Origin: an uncultured Pirellulaceae bacterium | Lineage (GTDB): Bacteria > Planctomycetota > Planctomycetia > Pirellulales > Pirellulaceae | Assembly (NCBI GenBank): GCA_937981585.1 | Contig: CALJOA010000135.1 | Location: 1 to 32,925 of the forward strand | DNA length: 32,925 bases | Direction of reading: 5' to 3' | Shown here: positions 1 to 8,857 of the stretch, piece after piece | Layout of the letters: every line of letters begins with the position of its first letter | How positions within the stretch are numbered: position 1 is the stretch's first letter | Program-made: the position numbers and the translations under genes | The notes under the pieces: generated by a model | The model's database searches: none | Told to the model about the DNA's origin: nothing | The model's input: only the letters and a program-made list of their open reading frames with translations

Positions 1-9
1 CACCCCCCA

Positions 10-90
10 GCCCCCTCTCCCTAAAAATTCGGATTACGTTGGCTGCCAATGGCAAGCTGGCACGTCCGAATTTTCAGGGAGAGGGGGAGC
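10..90. repeat. Long imperfect palindrome (REP-like or terminator-like)
   Basis: The arms at 10-33 and 65-90 are inverted copies of each other with about one mismatch over roughly 23 bp. The loop contains a second small dyad (TGCCAATGGCA, about 44-54). A T-rich stretch (about 95-102) follows the right arm on the plus strand, so it could terminate a plus-strand gene lying to the left of the window. It shares no sequence with the other palindromes in the window. Confidence 0.75.
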
Positions 91-137
91 TAAATTTTTG
101 TTTCTGACCAGCTATAAAATCTAAAGTAAGTACCATT

Positions 138-190
138 GGGCTATCGCCCAAACGGCTAATAAAATCACAACCTAAGAGAGCCGAGCTACT
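138..190. repeat. Palindromic repeat family R1, copy A (right half)
   Basis: The 35 nt at 138-172 are identical to 26842-26876, and similarity continues to about 190 with a few mismatches. Only the right half of the full element is present: the GGGCTATCGCCC arm and the AT-rich tail ending in ATCACAACC. It sits just beyond the 3' end of the minus-strand gene that ends at 236. Confidence 0.85.
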
Positions 191-235
191 CTCTCCAAAA
201 CGGCTTGTCTTGTTGGGCTACGTTTCAACAATTCC

Positions 236-1510
236 TCAACGACCGCGCCAGCCACCGTTTTGAATCGGTATCCTAGGCGCGGAGCGGTTCGGATACTCGT
301 AATTGGCTTGCGCTGGCCGGGATTGAACTGGAGGGGCGAAACTTCGATACGCGTGCGCAGTGTCGTAGGCTTGGCCCTGATCAGGATAGTATTCCATGTA
401 GGATTGTTGCCGAACCTGTCCTTGATGCGAATCCTGATAGCTAAAGGGCGCGTATTGGTTTGGAGTTGGAGGCGGGTAACTTGGAGCTTGATAACCTCGA
501 GCCGGCAAACGATTGCCACCTGTTTGAGCAACAGGGGATGGCCCAACAGGATAGTCGGGATAACCTGGATTCGAAAACTTGCTTGGCTCAATCGTTCGCG
601 GAGGTTGAGCCGGCATCTGTCGCGTTCGCAGCGACGTTGGTCGAACCGTTCGGGCCTCTGCAGGCGCCGAGGCGTTAATCGCACGTTGGAACACCTTCTC
701 GATGACGTCGACGTACTTGTTGCGAACCTCAGGATCGACGTCCAGTCTTTCTGACATTTGCGCAACACCAGGTCCGTTTTTCTCAGTTGTTTCATTAAGC
801 CGCTGGATGAACTTTAGCGACTCGACAAAATTATGATCGGCGGTGGTACCGACAATGGGTTGGATCGTTTTGGCAATCAATCCAGCTGTTGCATTTTCGA
901 CTTTGAGAAAGACATCCAACTGGCTGGTTTGTGTGGATTTGCGATCTAGGCCAGTTTGGTTCTCTGATCGCAGCACCAAAACGCAGCTGCCGTGCAGTTT
1001 ACGCTTGAGGATTGGGCCTTCGTAAGCTCCAGTTCCGTAGAAGATGTGCAGATTGTCAGTGCCATAGACCAACTCGATCGAACTAGTAGTGCCTGCGCCA
1101 TCGTCAGATGAAATTGTGTACGGCCCAGTACGTTTGGTTTTCATCTGGGTGACGCCCATCAACTGCCAGATTTTGACGACGACTTCGGGGTAACGAATCA
1201 AGAATCGAAAGTGATCTGGATCGGCGCTGACTGATGTTACTGGTAGACGTCGGTAGATCGACGGCTTGTTAACGACTTCGTTGATCCTGTCGCGAGTTTG
1301 CGGCGTCAGTTCATCAAGCGGCAAGCCTCTAACCGTTTGGTTGCGAAGGTTTTTGCTGCTGGATCCTGAGGTGTGTTGCTCTTCGGCAATCGCTATTGAA
1401 GCCAAACAAACCATTGCAATCATAATCGACGCGCAATAGCACAGCTCGCGTCCTATCCTAAACAGCTCTTTGCGCGACCGTCTGGAGGTTGGGTTGGGTC
1501 CGAAGATCAT
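236..1510 (-). CDS. Secreted hypothetical protein with Pro/Gln/Tyr-rich C-terminus
   Basis: 424 residues; I do not recognise a named family. The N-terminus has an arginine-rich region followed by a hydrophobic stretch (about residues 25-42, ending AIAEE), which fits a signal peptide with a long n-region. Residues 45-285 are a soluble, mixed charged and hydrophobic region that appears folded. From about 285 to the end the protein is rich in Pro, Gln, Tyr and Ser and probably disordered; it ends in an NGGWRGR motif. A similar NGGWR motif occurs in the middle of the SH3-like protein encoded at 2337-4037. The ATG at 1510 is preceded by GGAAAA at suitable spacing; a later ATG at residue 30 would leave only a short signal sequence. 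Export is inferred from the sequence; the function is unknown. Confidence 0.8.
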   Translation of the reverse strand: MIFGPNPTSRRSRKELFRIGRELCYCASIMIAMVCLASIAIAEEQHTSGSSSKNLRNQTVRGLPLDELTPQTRDRINEVVNKPSIYRRLPVTSVSADPDHFRFLIRYPEVVVKIWQLMGVTQMKTKRTGPYTISSDDGAGTTSSIELVYGTDNLHIFYGTGAYEGPILKRKLHGSCVLVLRSENQTGLDRKSTQTSQLDVFLKVENATAGLIAKTIQPIVGTTADHNFVESLKFIQRLNETTEKNGPGVAQMSERLDVDPEVRNKYVDVIEKVFQRAINASAPAEARTVRPTSLRTRQMPAQPPRTIEPSKFSNPGYPDYPVGPSPVAQTGGNRLPARGYQAPSYPPPTPNQYAPFSYQDSHQGQVRQQSYMEYYPDQGQAYDTAHAYRSFAPPVQSRPAQANYEYPNRSAPRIPIQNGGWRGR

Positions 1511-1737
1511 ATTGTTTTCCGTAGCCTTGCACGATCCACCCGCGGGAGGGCAAATCTTGATGCCGCTTCATTGAAGCCGCGCGAAAATATGCGGCTTGAT
1601 ATGGTTATTCGGTTGATCCCAGTACCCGAGGACAATGATTCTTTTCCAGAAGTCGATCAAAGTACGTCGCTGGCAGGGCATTGGTTCTGTATTTTGCGCA
1701 GCTTATTAGAGTGCTGGCAGTCTCAGATGGCAGTGAT

Positions 1738-1968
1738 CTAGAACCAACGTTTCGTGCCGCAAGTCATACAGCGAGAAGGCCGGATAAAGTAATAGGATCC
1801 AAGCGTCAGGACCATCAGCGCAATGACCCAAGGTGCGCCGACCTTGACGCACGAGTGATAGTCGGTTCGGAAGCACTGTCGGCAATGCTTGCGAACCTGA
1901 CCAGTCCGCCTCCTCTTTACTGTAGGCGGCGGTGGAGGTGGATCCAAGATTTCAGCTTGACTTAGCAT
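1738..1968 (-). CDS. Small membrane protein with CxxC pairs on both sides of one helix
   Basis: 76 residues. After a proline run (10-15) and a basic patch (18-27) come C29-x2-C32, an extra C40, one hydrophobic helix (about 46-62) and C67-x2-C70-G. Two CxxC knuckles flanking a single hydrophobic segment is the arrangement of LITAF-like domains and of several small bacterial zinc-ribbon membrane proteins, in which the knuckles meet to bind one zinc ion and the helix sits at or in the membrane. The regular cysteine spacing argues that this is a real gene despite its size and the absence of a clear ribosome binding site before the ATG. Zinc binding is inferred, and the function is unknown. Confidence 0.6.
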   Translation of the reverse strand: MLSQAEILDPPPPPPTVKRRRTGQVRKHCRQCFRTDYHSCVKVGAPWVIALMVLTLGSYYFIRPSRCMTCGTKRWF

Positions 1969-2336
1969 AAAACGTCATCGAATGTTGGCGAATGCCGATC
2001 AACCGATGGACTTACTACTCGAAGCTCGGTCCATTTCGATGGTTAGATGTCGCAGCTTTCGCCAAAAGACTGCAAGTTTAAATATCTAAGGAAAATGAGA
2101 CAGCAAAACTCATGCCGAGATTGAATTCTCATTGATTCGTTGGAATATAGCGGGAATATTAAAAGGTATTTGTTTTCCCCTGATATCCGAGTCTCAAATT
2201 GAAATCCATTCTCGTTCTAAGACATGAGTGGCAAGGACGCCCAGCTCTCCATACGAGAACTTGCACACAGACATGTGGTTTGTTTTGTGCGCAATAACGC
2301 ACTGGAGACCTTTTCAAGCCAAGAAAAAGGCAGATA
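1969..2336. other. Intergenic stretch without a recognised gene
   Basis: About 370 bp, AT-rich in the middle (2080-2220). It must carry the promoter of the minus-strand microprotein ending at 1738 and the 3' end of the gene at 2337-4037. I see no convincing ORF, RNA gene or terminator hairpin. Confidence 0.5.
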
Positions 2337-4037
2337 TTATCGTCGTTTTTCCAATTCGACGATTCTATGGGCGGTCACGTGATCAAGCTGCAATCGCTTG
2401 TGATATCCGCGTTGACCGATGATGCCGACGTGCGATTTCAGGTAACGATGAAGATTCATTCCCTGAATGGGCGCAACATGGTGAGTGATCCGTCCGTGTT
2501 GGTCTTGAAGGACATAGTTGGGACTACCTTGACCGCCTTCGCTAACCATTTGGTTGAGCCAGCCGTGAGCGTCGTAAGTCGTTCCCAATGCGATGTTAGT
2601 ATCAGATTGCATCGAGCCGATTGCTGAACCGACTCCCATTGTGGGCATGGAACTACTGCCCCGGACAGCGGTGGAAGGTCCGGCTTGTGACTCGAATCCG
2701 AATTTGATCGTTCGGCAATTCTCTATCTTCTTCAAAATTTTATCCGCCAGAATTCGCTCGTTCGGGTCGGTGGTCATCCTGGAGATAGTCGAAGCTCGAA
2801 CTTCGAGGTCGTCCAGTTTCCACTGATCGGGATCTCGAAGCATTTCACGCGTCAGCAGCAACTCCAGGTCATCAATACGATGTGTGGTGAGGATTGTTGC
2901 GGCGCGCATGTTGCTCAGGCCGGCTGAGTTGTTCAAGCCTGCTGAGTTGTTCAAGCCTGCTAGATTGGGGTTTAAACCTGTTGCTGATCCAATGCTACTG
3001 GCTCGAGCTGAGTTGAGGTTGCGAGCCAAGTTTCGTCTGGAGAGGTTGGCGTCTGCATACCGCTGGGTAGGAACGCGAGCTGGCTGCATTTGAGGTTGAT
3101 AGTTGATGTCCGGCGACTTGCCATAGCTTGACGAAGTCCCGGGAGCTCCCGAATACAATGCTGAGCGATTCGATTCGTACTGCTCTTGTTGGTACGACGA
3201 TGAACTACTGTTGTTGGCGACGGCTCGGTTGCGAATCGGGCGCGTTGCTTGACGCCAGCCGCCGTTGTTGATTCGGGCTTGGGGCGGGTTGAGCTGAGTC
3301 TGCATGCTGGCCAGTTGAATTTCAGAAGCATCAGCTGCCGCATCGGTCGCTGTTTGGATCCTCGAAGCTCTCAGCGGATCGGCAATTGGCGCTTCTGTTG
3401 GCAATCCATCGCCAATCTCGTGAGCGATTCTCGATCGGACCAGACGATCTGACTTAACTTCGGTTTTCGGTTTGCTTGGTTTTTCCATCGCCAAGCGGGC
3501 TGAAACGGGGAGCTGGAGATCGGACATTTTGATCCATCGAAACTCACCTGCAGGCGGCGAGATCTGATACCAAACGGTTGAATGGCCTTCTGGGTCTGGC
3601 CAACTGACCTGACCTTTGACCTCCACCAGTTCGCCTTTTTTTAACTTGACCTGCCAAAGCGGTTTATCGACCGGCCCTGCCTTGGTTCCAACCCAGGCTT
3701 GAGTTCCATCAACGGCGATTTCACCGATGTTTTTGTCAACGATCTTCAGCGTCGATTCAGGTACCAAGCTGAAGCTCGCTTCCAGCGGACGGATCGCGCA
3801 CCAGCCACCAGGATCGTGACGGTAGACTTCGACAGCGGCACTTTGTTTCAGACTTTGAGTTTCATAGTGGACCTGTCCGGGGCCACTGTGAACGCTTGCC
3901 CCGTCGCGCAGCACCAACGCCTGGTATGGAAATTCCAAACCTTGGCCTGGTGTTTGGGAATAGACTTGGGCAAACGAGGTTAGCCCGAGAGTTGCAGCTG
4001 CGAGCAGGGCAACGAAAGTAGACTTGTTTTTAAACAT
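2337..4037 (-). CDS. Secreted protein with N-terminal SH3-like domain
   Basis: 566 residues. Residues 1-28 form a typical signal peptide ending near VYSQ. Residues about 35-100 (ALVLRDGASVHSGPG, then GGWCAIRP) match the bacterial SH3 pattern, and a second SH3-like segment follows at about 105-175 (VKLKKGELVEVKGQVSW, WYQISPP, FRWI). The middle (about 180-370) is Ser/Asn/Gln/Arg-rich and likely disordered; it contains short tandem repeats of NNSAGL encoded by an 18-bp DNA repeat (2923-2958) and an NNGGWR motif. The C-terminal 190 residues, with charged helices around LLLTREMLRDPDQWKLDDLEVRA, look folded. SH3-like domains in exported bacterial proteins often bind cell-wall or peptide ligands; that role is inferred here. 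AAGGA lies upstream of the ATG. Confidence 0.8.
   Translation of the reverse strand: MFKNKSTFVALLAAATLGLTSFAQVYSQTPGQGLEFPYQALVLRDGASVHSGPGQVHYETQSLKQSAAVEVYRHDPGGWCAIRPLEASFSLVPESTLKIVDKNIGEIAVDGTQAWVGTKAGPVDKPLWQVKLKKGELVEVKGQVSWPDPEGHSTVWYQISPPAGEFRWIKMSDLQLPVSARLAMEKPSKPKTEVKSDRLVRSRIAHEIGDGLPTEAPIADPLRASRIQTATDAAADASEIQLASMQTQLNPPQARINNGGWRQATRPIRNRAVANNSSSSSYQQEQYESNRSALYSGAPGTSSSYGKSPDINYQPQMQPARVPTQRYADANLSRRNLARNLNSARASSIGSATGLNPNLAGLNNSAGLNNSAGLSNMRAATILTTHRIDDLELLLTREMLRDPDQWKLDDLEVRASTISRMTTDPNERILADKILKKIENCRTIKFGFESQAGPSTAVRGSSSMPTMGVGSAIGSMQSDTNIALGTTYDAHGWLNQMVSEGGQGSPNYVLQDQHGRITHHVAPIQGMNLHRYLKSHVGIIGQRGYHKRLQLDHVTAHRIVELEKRR
2923..2958 (-). repeat. 18-bp tandem repeat inside the SH3-like gene
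   Basis: The unit GCTGAGTTGTTCAAGCCT occurs twice back to back, with degenerate flanking units on both sides. It is a multiple of three and encodes NNSAGL repeats, so copy-number changes would not break the frame. Confidence 0.8.
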
Positions 4038-4226
4038 GGGAGAATCGTCCTTGATTCATACCGCGATATCTTGGCGACAAAGTGGTCTTGCTTCTCCAGC
4101 GGCCAAGCCTAAAAAGACCTCAAAAACCGATGGCGCAAGCTGGCATTTTGTACTGAAATCCTGACGCTTACTCAAGCCGAAGAGTGATAGCACATTAGTG
4201 CCACAGTCTGAGATCATTCAGATTTA

Positions 4227-4613
4227 TCATTCGGATTTGTTACGCATGTGGTCAGCAGTGCGGAAAAACGTCAGCTTTAGCTGCTGAGCCAGCATCGGAT
4301 CTTCGACCTGCTCGTCGATCGCTTGATTCATACAAAGCATCCACTGGTCGCGTTCTTTGTCTCCGATTGGAAACGGTAGATGTCGAGCTCGCAGCCTCGG
4401 ATGGCCGTACTGTTCAATGTAAAGCGACGGCCCGCCGAAGAACCCGGACAGGAATTTGAAAAGCTTGTCCCGTGAATCGCTCAGGTCTTCAGGATGCAGG
4501 TCCAAAATGTCTTTGGCCGCTGGCATCATTTCCATCAGGTCGTAAAACCGATCAACGAGCTGACGAACGCCTGTCTCACCATCTAACAACACATAATAAG
4601 ACGAATTAGACAT
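4227..4613 (-). CDS. Group II truncated hemoglobin
   Basis: 128 residues from the ATG at 4613; a TTG at 4625 would add four residues. The pattern is that of group II 2-on-2 globins (trHbO/YjbI type): Tyr24 at the B10 position (RFYDLM), a Gly-Gly turn (60-61), YGHPRLRARH with proximal heme His78, and Trp91 at the G8 position. Bacterial members bind O2 or NO and have been linked to NO detoxification, peroxidase activity or oxygen handling; the role in this organism cannot be told from sequence. It starts 34 bp after the stop of methionine aminopeptidase on the same strand, so the two are probably co-transcribed. Confidence 0.92.
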   Translation of the reverse strand: MSNSSYYVLLDGETGVRQLVDRFYDLMEMMPAAKDILDLHPEDLSDSRDKLFKFLSGFFGGPSLYIEQYGHPRLRARHLPFPIGDKERDQWMLCMNQAIDEQVEDPMLAQQLKLTFFRTADHMRNKSE

Positions 4614-4646
4614 CGGAGATTTCAAAACTCGTTTCTGGCAATTGAC

Positions 4647-5468
4647 TTAAAACTGAAATCCAGATTGAGGACCGTCTTGAGTCGTTGTCAGAATCTCTGG
4701 GCCGTCTTCGGTCATCAGAATCGTGTGCTCGAACTGCGCCGACAAACGACCGTCGCGAGTGCGAACTGTCCAGCCGTCTCGCTGGTCGACCAGTGAGCGA
4801 GCCGTTCCGCCGTTGATCATCGGCTCGATCGTAAAGCACATTCCTGGATGAAGTCGATCACGGTGCGACTGGGCACTGGGGACATGAGGAATGTTGGGTC
4901 GCTGGTGGAACTTGGTTCCAATGCCGTGCCCGACATATTTGTCAACGATTCCAAAACCGTAGTTCCGCTGAACATAATCAACGATCGTCTCGCCGATTAC
5001 CGAAATCCTGCAACCGGGAGTGATGGCTTCGATTGCAAGATACAAACAGTCAAATGCACATTGAGTGACCTCGCGGGCTTCTTGGCTGATGTCAGAGCTT
5101 TCACCGATCAGGAACGTTTCCGATTGGTCACCGTGCCAGCCATCAACGATCGTCGTTAGATCGACATTGGCAATGTCGCCCGGTTTTAATTCGTATGGCC
5201 CCGGGATGCCGTGACAGATCACATCGTTCACACTAACGCAGCAGCTCTTGGGAAACGCGCCCGCATCTCCGGCGTAGCCAAGACAAGCCGGAATGTGACC
5301 GTGATCGAGCGTGTAGTCATGAACGATCTTGTCCAGCTGCTCTGTTGTCACTCCCGGTTTGACGCTGGGTCTGACAACATCAAGCAGCTCGGCGTTGAAC
5401 CGACCAGCCGCCCGCATCATGTCACGATCTGCTTCAGTGAGCCGAATTCGGGCATTTCGTCGAATCAC
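4647..5468 (-). CDS. map: Methionine aminopeptidase, type I
   Basis: 273 residues, normal for type I. It removes the N-terminal methionine from nascent proteins and needs two divalent metals. All five metal ligands of the family are in place: Asp103 (NVDLT), Asp114 (HGDQS), His181 (GHGIG), Glu215 (TIEPM) and Glu247 (FEHTI); His86 (CHGIPG) is the expected substrate-contact histidine. There is no N-terminal zinc-finger extension. The start is GTG at 5468, supported by AGGAT six bases upstream. A truncated hemoglobin gene follows closely downstream, and leuS is divergent across a 390-bp spacer. Confidence 0.97.
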   Translation of the reverse strand: MIRRNARIRLTEADRDMMRAAGRFNAELLDVVRPSVKPGVTTEQLDKIVHDYTLDHGHIPACLGYAGDAGAFPKSCCVSVNDVICHGIPGPYELKPGDIANVDLTTIVDGWHGDQSETFLIGESSDISQEAREVTQCAFDCLYLAIEAITPGCRISVIGETIVDYVQRNYGFGIVDKYVGHGIGTKFHQRPNIPHVPSAQSHRDRLHPGMCFTIEPMINGGTARSLVDQRDGWTVRTRDGRLSAQFEHTILMTEDGPEILTTTQDGPQSGFQF

Positions 5469-5858
5469 GTTTTATCCTGTTGTCCTGGTAAAGGGTTTTC
5501 GTCTGATCAAAAGTCACGATAGCTTAACATAAACTCTAAAAAAACCTACCAGATTTTGTCCTAATGGCCGGCTGCCAATGCAGGATTGATGAGCTCGAGG
5601 GATCTTTCGAGGAACCGAATTTGTGAACCTTGATAGGCTGGGGTCAGTCCGAACATGAACCGGTCACGATTGCTCAAACATTGCCCGGCGTCATTACTCA
5701 TCACACGTTTTGACGTGAGCTTGGGTTCAAACTGAGGGCAAGGCAGCAAATACCGACTGCCCTCGAAACAGCGTTCTGTTACGATAGTCCGTTTGAATCA
5801 TTCAAAGTAGCACTGCAGGTGCTGATCCAATTGCATTGATAAGCGTGAGGTAAAATCT
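5469..5858. other. Divergent intergenic region between map and leuS
   Basis: 390 bp that must hold the promoters of both divergent genes. The 5561-5749 minus-strand reading frame is not convincing: it opens with TTG, has no clear ribosome binding site and shows no domain. I see no T-box-like leader or obvious hairpin before leuS. Confidence 0.5.
5845..5850 (+). promoter_or_regulatory. Ribosome binding site fixing the GTG start of leuS
   Basis: GTGAGG lies 8 bases before the GTG codon at 5859, and no competing ATG near it preserves the conserved LeuRS N-terminus ([10 protein letters not shown]). Confidence 0.7.
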
Positions 5859-8696
5859 GTGACCAAGTACAATCCGGCCGAAATCGAACCCAGATGGCAA
5901 CGATTTTGGGATGAGAACAAGACGTTTAAGACTCCGGAAAAAGTAACTGGTGAAAAACTCTACGCGCTAGACATGTTCCCCTATCCTAGTGGAGATGGAC
6001 TTCACGTTGGTCACCCCGAGGGCTACACCGCGACCGACATCGTTTCTCGACAAGCCCGAATGGCTGGGAAAACGGTTTTGCATCCAATGGGATTCGACGC
6101 GTTCGGATTGCCGGCCGAAGAACATGCGATCAGAAACAACGCTTCTCCGCGCCAGTTTACCGAGAAGAATATCAACACGTTTGTTCGGCAACTCAAGAAC
6201 CTTGGTTTCAGCTACGACTGGGATCGCCAGATCTCAACCACTGACGTTGGCTACTTCAAGTGGACACAGTGGATCTTTCTCGTGTTGTTCGATACCTGGT
6301 TTGATACAGAGCAGCAAAAAGGCCGCCCGATTAGCGAATTGCCGATTCCCGATGAGGTATTGTCGACCGGCGAGGATGAGGTTCGTAAATATCAGGATGA
6401 ACATCGTTTGGCGTTCCAGTCGCACGCGCCAGTCAACTGGTGTCCAAACTTGGGTACCGTTTTGGCAAATGAAGAGGTGATCGACGGACTTTCCGAAGTC
6501 GGCAAGCACCCGGTCCAGCGCATGCCGCTTCGCCAGTGGATGTTGCGGATCACTTCCTACGCCGATCGTTTGGAGAACGACCTTGAAGATGTCGATTGGC
6601 CCGAAGGCATCAAGAAACTTCAGCGGGATTGGATTGGACGAAGTACCGGTGCCGAAGTCGATTTCCATTTTGGCGATGCTGAAGGTTTGGAAAACTGGCA
6701 GTCCACGCGTGCCGCCGACGGCTTCCCCCGAAATCAGGATGAGGATTCGCTTCGCGTTTACACCACACGTCCCGATACCCTGTTTGGTGCGACGTATATG
6801 GTTATCGCGCCAGAGCATGGCGCCGTAGAGCGATTGACGACCGATGAACAAGCCGCCGCAGTGAAAAAGTACTGTGATGACGCGGCGATGAAAAGCGATC
6901 GGGATCGCCAAGACGACCGGACCAAGAAAACTGGAGTCTTCACTGGTAGCTTTGCCGTCAATCCAGTCAACGGAAAAGCCATTCCGATCTGGATCGCCGA
7001 CTATGTTTTGGCGAGCTATGGAACCGGCGCTATTATGGCTGTTCCGGCGCACGACGTTCGTGACTTTGAATTCGCCACTACCTACGATCTCGAAATCATC
7101 CCCGTCGTCGAGCCACCAGAAAAGGCCGACGTCGATCGCGAGTCAGTTATGGCTGGGAAGAAGTGCTTTGCCGGTTTGGGTACAGCGATCAACTCGGGCG
7201 AGTTTGATGGGCTTTCGACCTCCGAATTCAAAGACAAGATCATTGAGCGTTTGACCACAGACGGCATGGGGCAAGCCGCCGTTAACTACAAGTTGCGGGA
7301 CTGGTTGTTCAGCCGCCAACGTTTCTGGGGCGAGCCGTTCCCGATTTTGCATGAGCTTGACGATGCCGGTAACAAAACGGGAATGATCCGTGGTGTGCCT
7401 GAAGAAGACCTGCCAGTCGATCTTCCTCAGTTGGAAGATTTCAAACCGCACGGCCGTCCCGAGCCGCCGCTTGAAAAAGCCGATGATGATTGGCTTTACA
7501 CCGTCATCGATGGAGTGAATTACAAACGCGAAACCAACACGATGCCGCAGTGGGCTGGATCGTGCTGGTACTACTTGCGCTTCATTGATCCCGATAACGA
7601 TGGTGCGTTTGTGGATCCTGAATTGGAGAAGCAGTGGATGCCCGTTGATTTGTACATTGGTGGAGCCGAGCACGCGGTGTTGCATTTGCTTTACTCGCGA
7701 TTTTGGCACAAAGTCCTCTACGACCGTGGGCACTTGCGCACTTCCGAGCCATTCAAAAAGCTTGTCAACCAAGGCATGATTCTAGGCGACGTGGAGTTTA
7801 CGGCCTACCGCGACTCAAACGAGCAGTGGATCTGTGCGAGTCTCATCAAAGAGAATGACGAGAAAAAGCCAGCGGTCGAATCGACGGGTGAAATAGTTCA
7901 TGCGATCAAGCTTGAACCCGACCAAGCCGAGAAGGTCGGCGAAAACTTTGTCCTCAAATCGGATCCTAAAATCAGCGTCGATAGCCGCGCTTACAAGATG
8001 TCCAAAAGCCGAGGCAACGTAGTCAATCCCGACGAGATCGTCGCAGAGTACGGTGCCGACTCGCTTCGTCTCTATTTGATGTTCATGGGGCCACTCGAAA
8101 AGTCGAAACCCTGGAGCACCAATGGCGTCAACGGCGTAAAGAGTTTTCTCGACCGCGCGTGGCGAATGATTGTTGATGAAGAAAGCGAAACGCTTGAGCT
8201 CAACGCGGCTGTTGGCGATCACGAGCCGACCGACGAGCAAGTTCGAACGTTGCACAAGACGATCAAGCAGGTCACCAAGGATATTGAGGTGTTAGCCTTC
8301 AACACGGCGATCAGTCGGATGATGGAGTTCGTCAACTTCTTTACGAAACAAGAACAGCGTCCACAGCCGTTGTTGGAGCAGTTTGTGTTGTTGCTTTCGC
8401 CTTTTGCGCCGCACATCAGTGAGGAACTTTGGAAGTTGCTGGGGCACGATTCGTCGTTGGCCTATCAAGCGTGGCCGCAGTACGTGGAATCAATGACCGT
8501 CGACGCGGCCAACGAAGTCCCAATCCAAATCAAAGGCAAGATTAAGTCAAAGATCATGGTGCCTACGGGAACCTCGAAAGACGATTTGGAACAGCTTGCC
8601 TTGGCGGATGAGAAAATTGCAGCAGCGCTCGATGGTTTGACCGTCCGCAAGGTGATCGTCATTCCGGACAAGCTCGTCAATATCGTGGCCGGTTGA
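5859..8696 (+). CDS. leuS: Leucyl-tRNA synthetase
   Basis: 945 residues, longer than the 860 of E. coli. It charges tRNA-Leu with leucine in the cytoplasm and is a class I synthetase. The HIGH-type motif is HVGH at 49-52 ([12 protein letters not shown]) and the KMSKS loop is at 713-717 (YKMSKSRGN). The CP1 editing domain is intact: [10 protein letters not shown] near residue 300 and [13 protein letters not shown] near residue 390, so mischarged tRNA should be hydrolysed. Extra length lies partly before KMSKS (about 645-705, [14 protein letters not shown] onward) and partly in acidic inserts near 165-185 and 270-295. The C-terminal domain ends normally in [15 protein letters not shown]. The start is GTG at 5859 behind GTGAGG. 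Confidence 0.98.
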   Translation: MTKYNPAEIEPRWQRFWDENKTFKTPEKVTGEKLYALDMFPYPSGDGLHVGHPEGYTATDIVSRQARMAGKTVLHPMGFDAFGLPAEEHAIRNNASPRQFTEKNINTFVRQLKNLGFSYDWDRQISTTDVGYFKWTQWIFLVLFDTWFDTEQQKGRPISELPIPDEVLSTGEDEVRKYQDEHRLAFQSHAPVNWCPNLGTVLANEEVIDGLSEVGKHPVQRMPLRQWMLRITSYADRLENDLEDVDWPEGIKKLQRDWIGRSTGAEVDFHFGDAEGLENWQSTRAADGFPRNQDEDSLRVYTTRPDTLFGATYMVIAPEHGAVERLTTDEQAAAVKKYCDDAAMKSDRDRQDDRTKKTGVFTGSFAVNPVNGKAIPIWIADYVLASYGTGAIMAVPAHDVRDFEFATTYDLEIIPVVEPPEKADVDRESVMAGKKCFAGLGTAINSGEFDGLSTSEFKDKIIERLTTDGMGQAAVNYKLRDWLFSRQRFWGEPFPILHELDDAGNKTGMIRGVPEEDLPVDLPQLEDFKPHGRPEPPLEKADDDWLYTVIDGVNYKRETNTMPQWAGSCWYYLRFIDPDNDGAFVDPELEKQWMPVDLYIGGAEHAVLHLLYSRFWHKVLYDRGHLRTSEPFKKLVNQGMILGDVEFTAYRDSNEQWICASLIKENDEKKPAVESTGEIVHAIKLEPDQAEKVGENFVLKSDPKISVDSRAYKMSKSRGNVVNPDEIVAEYGADSLRLYLMFMGPLEKSKPWSTNGVNGVKSFLDRAWRMIVDEESETLELNAAVGDHEPTDEQVRTLHKTIKQVTKDIEVLAFNTAISRMMEFVNFFTKQEQRPQPLLEQFVLLLSPFAPHISEELWKLLGHDSSLAYQAWPQYVESMTVDAANEVPIQIKGKIKSKIMVPTGTSKDDLEQLALADEKIAAALDGLTVRKVIVIPDKLVNIVAG

Positions 8697-8734
8697 TTAG
8701 CAGACTGACTGCACTCCCATTGGTCGGAAGAAAT

Positions 8735-8810
8735 AGGAAACACTAATCGTCACTAATCTTCACTAATTTCAAAACAGGATTAGTGTTGATTAGCGAAGAT
8801 TAGTGTTCCT
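8735..8810. repeat. AT-rich palindrome built of 10-bp units
   Basis: The left arm (8735-8770) is three near-identical units of about 10 bp (CACTAATCNT). The right arm (8777-8810) is the inverted counterpart, pairing over about 30 bases with a few mismatches around a loop of roughly 6 nt. It lies between leuS and mutY. It could act as a transcription attenuator, but there is no clean T-tract and the repeat structure suggests a dispersed element. Confidence 0.75.
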
Positions 8811-8857
8811 TTATTTCGATCTTGTCCAAACGTTCGATCCTTTTTTTGACAGACTCA

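Noticed and set aside
5561-5749. 62-residue minus-strand ORF between map and leuS
   Set aside because: It opens with TTG, has no ribosome binding site or recognisable domain, and lies in a promoter region.
6234-7052. 272-residue minus-strand ORF opposite leuS
   Set aside because: It is antisense to conserved LeuRS sequence and shows no recognisable domain.
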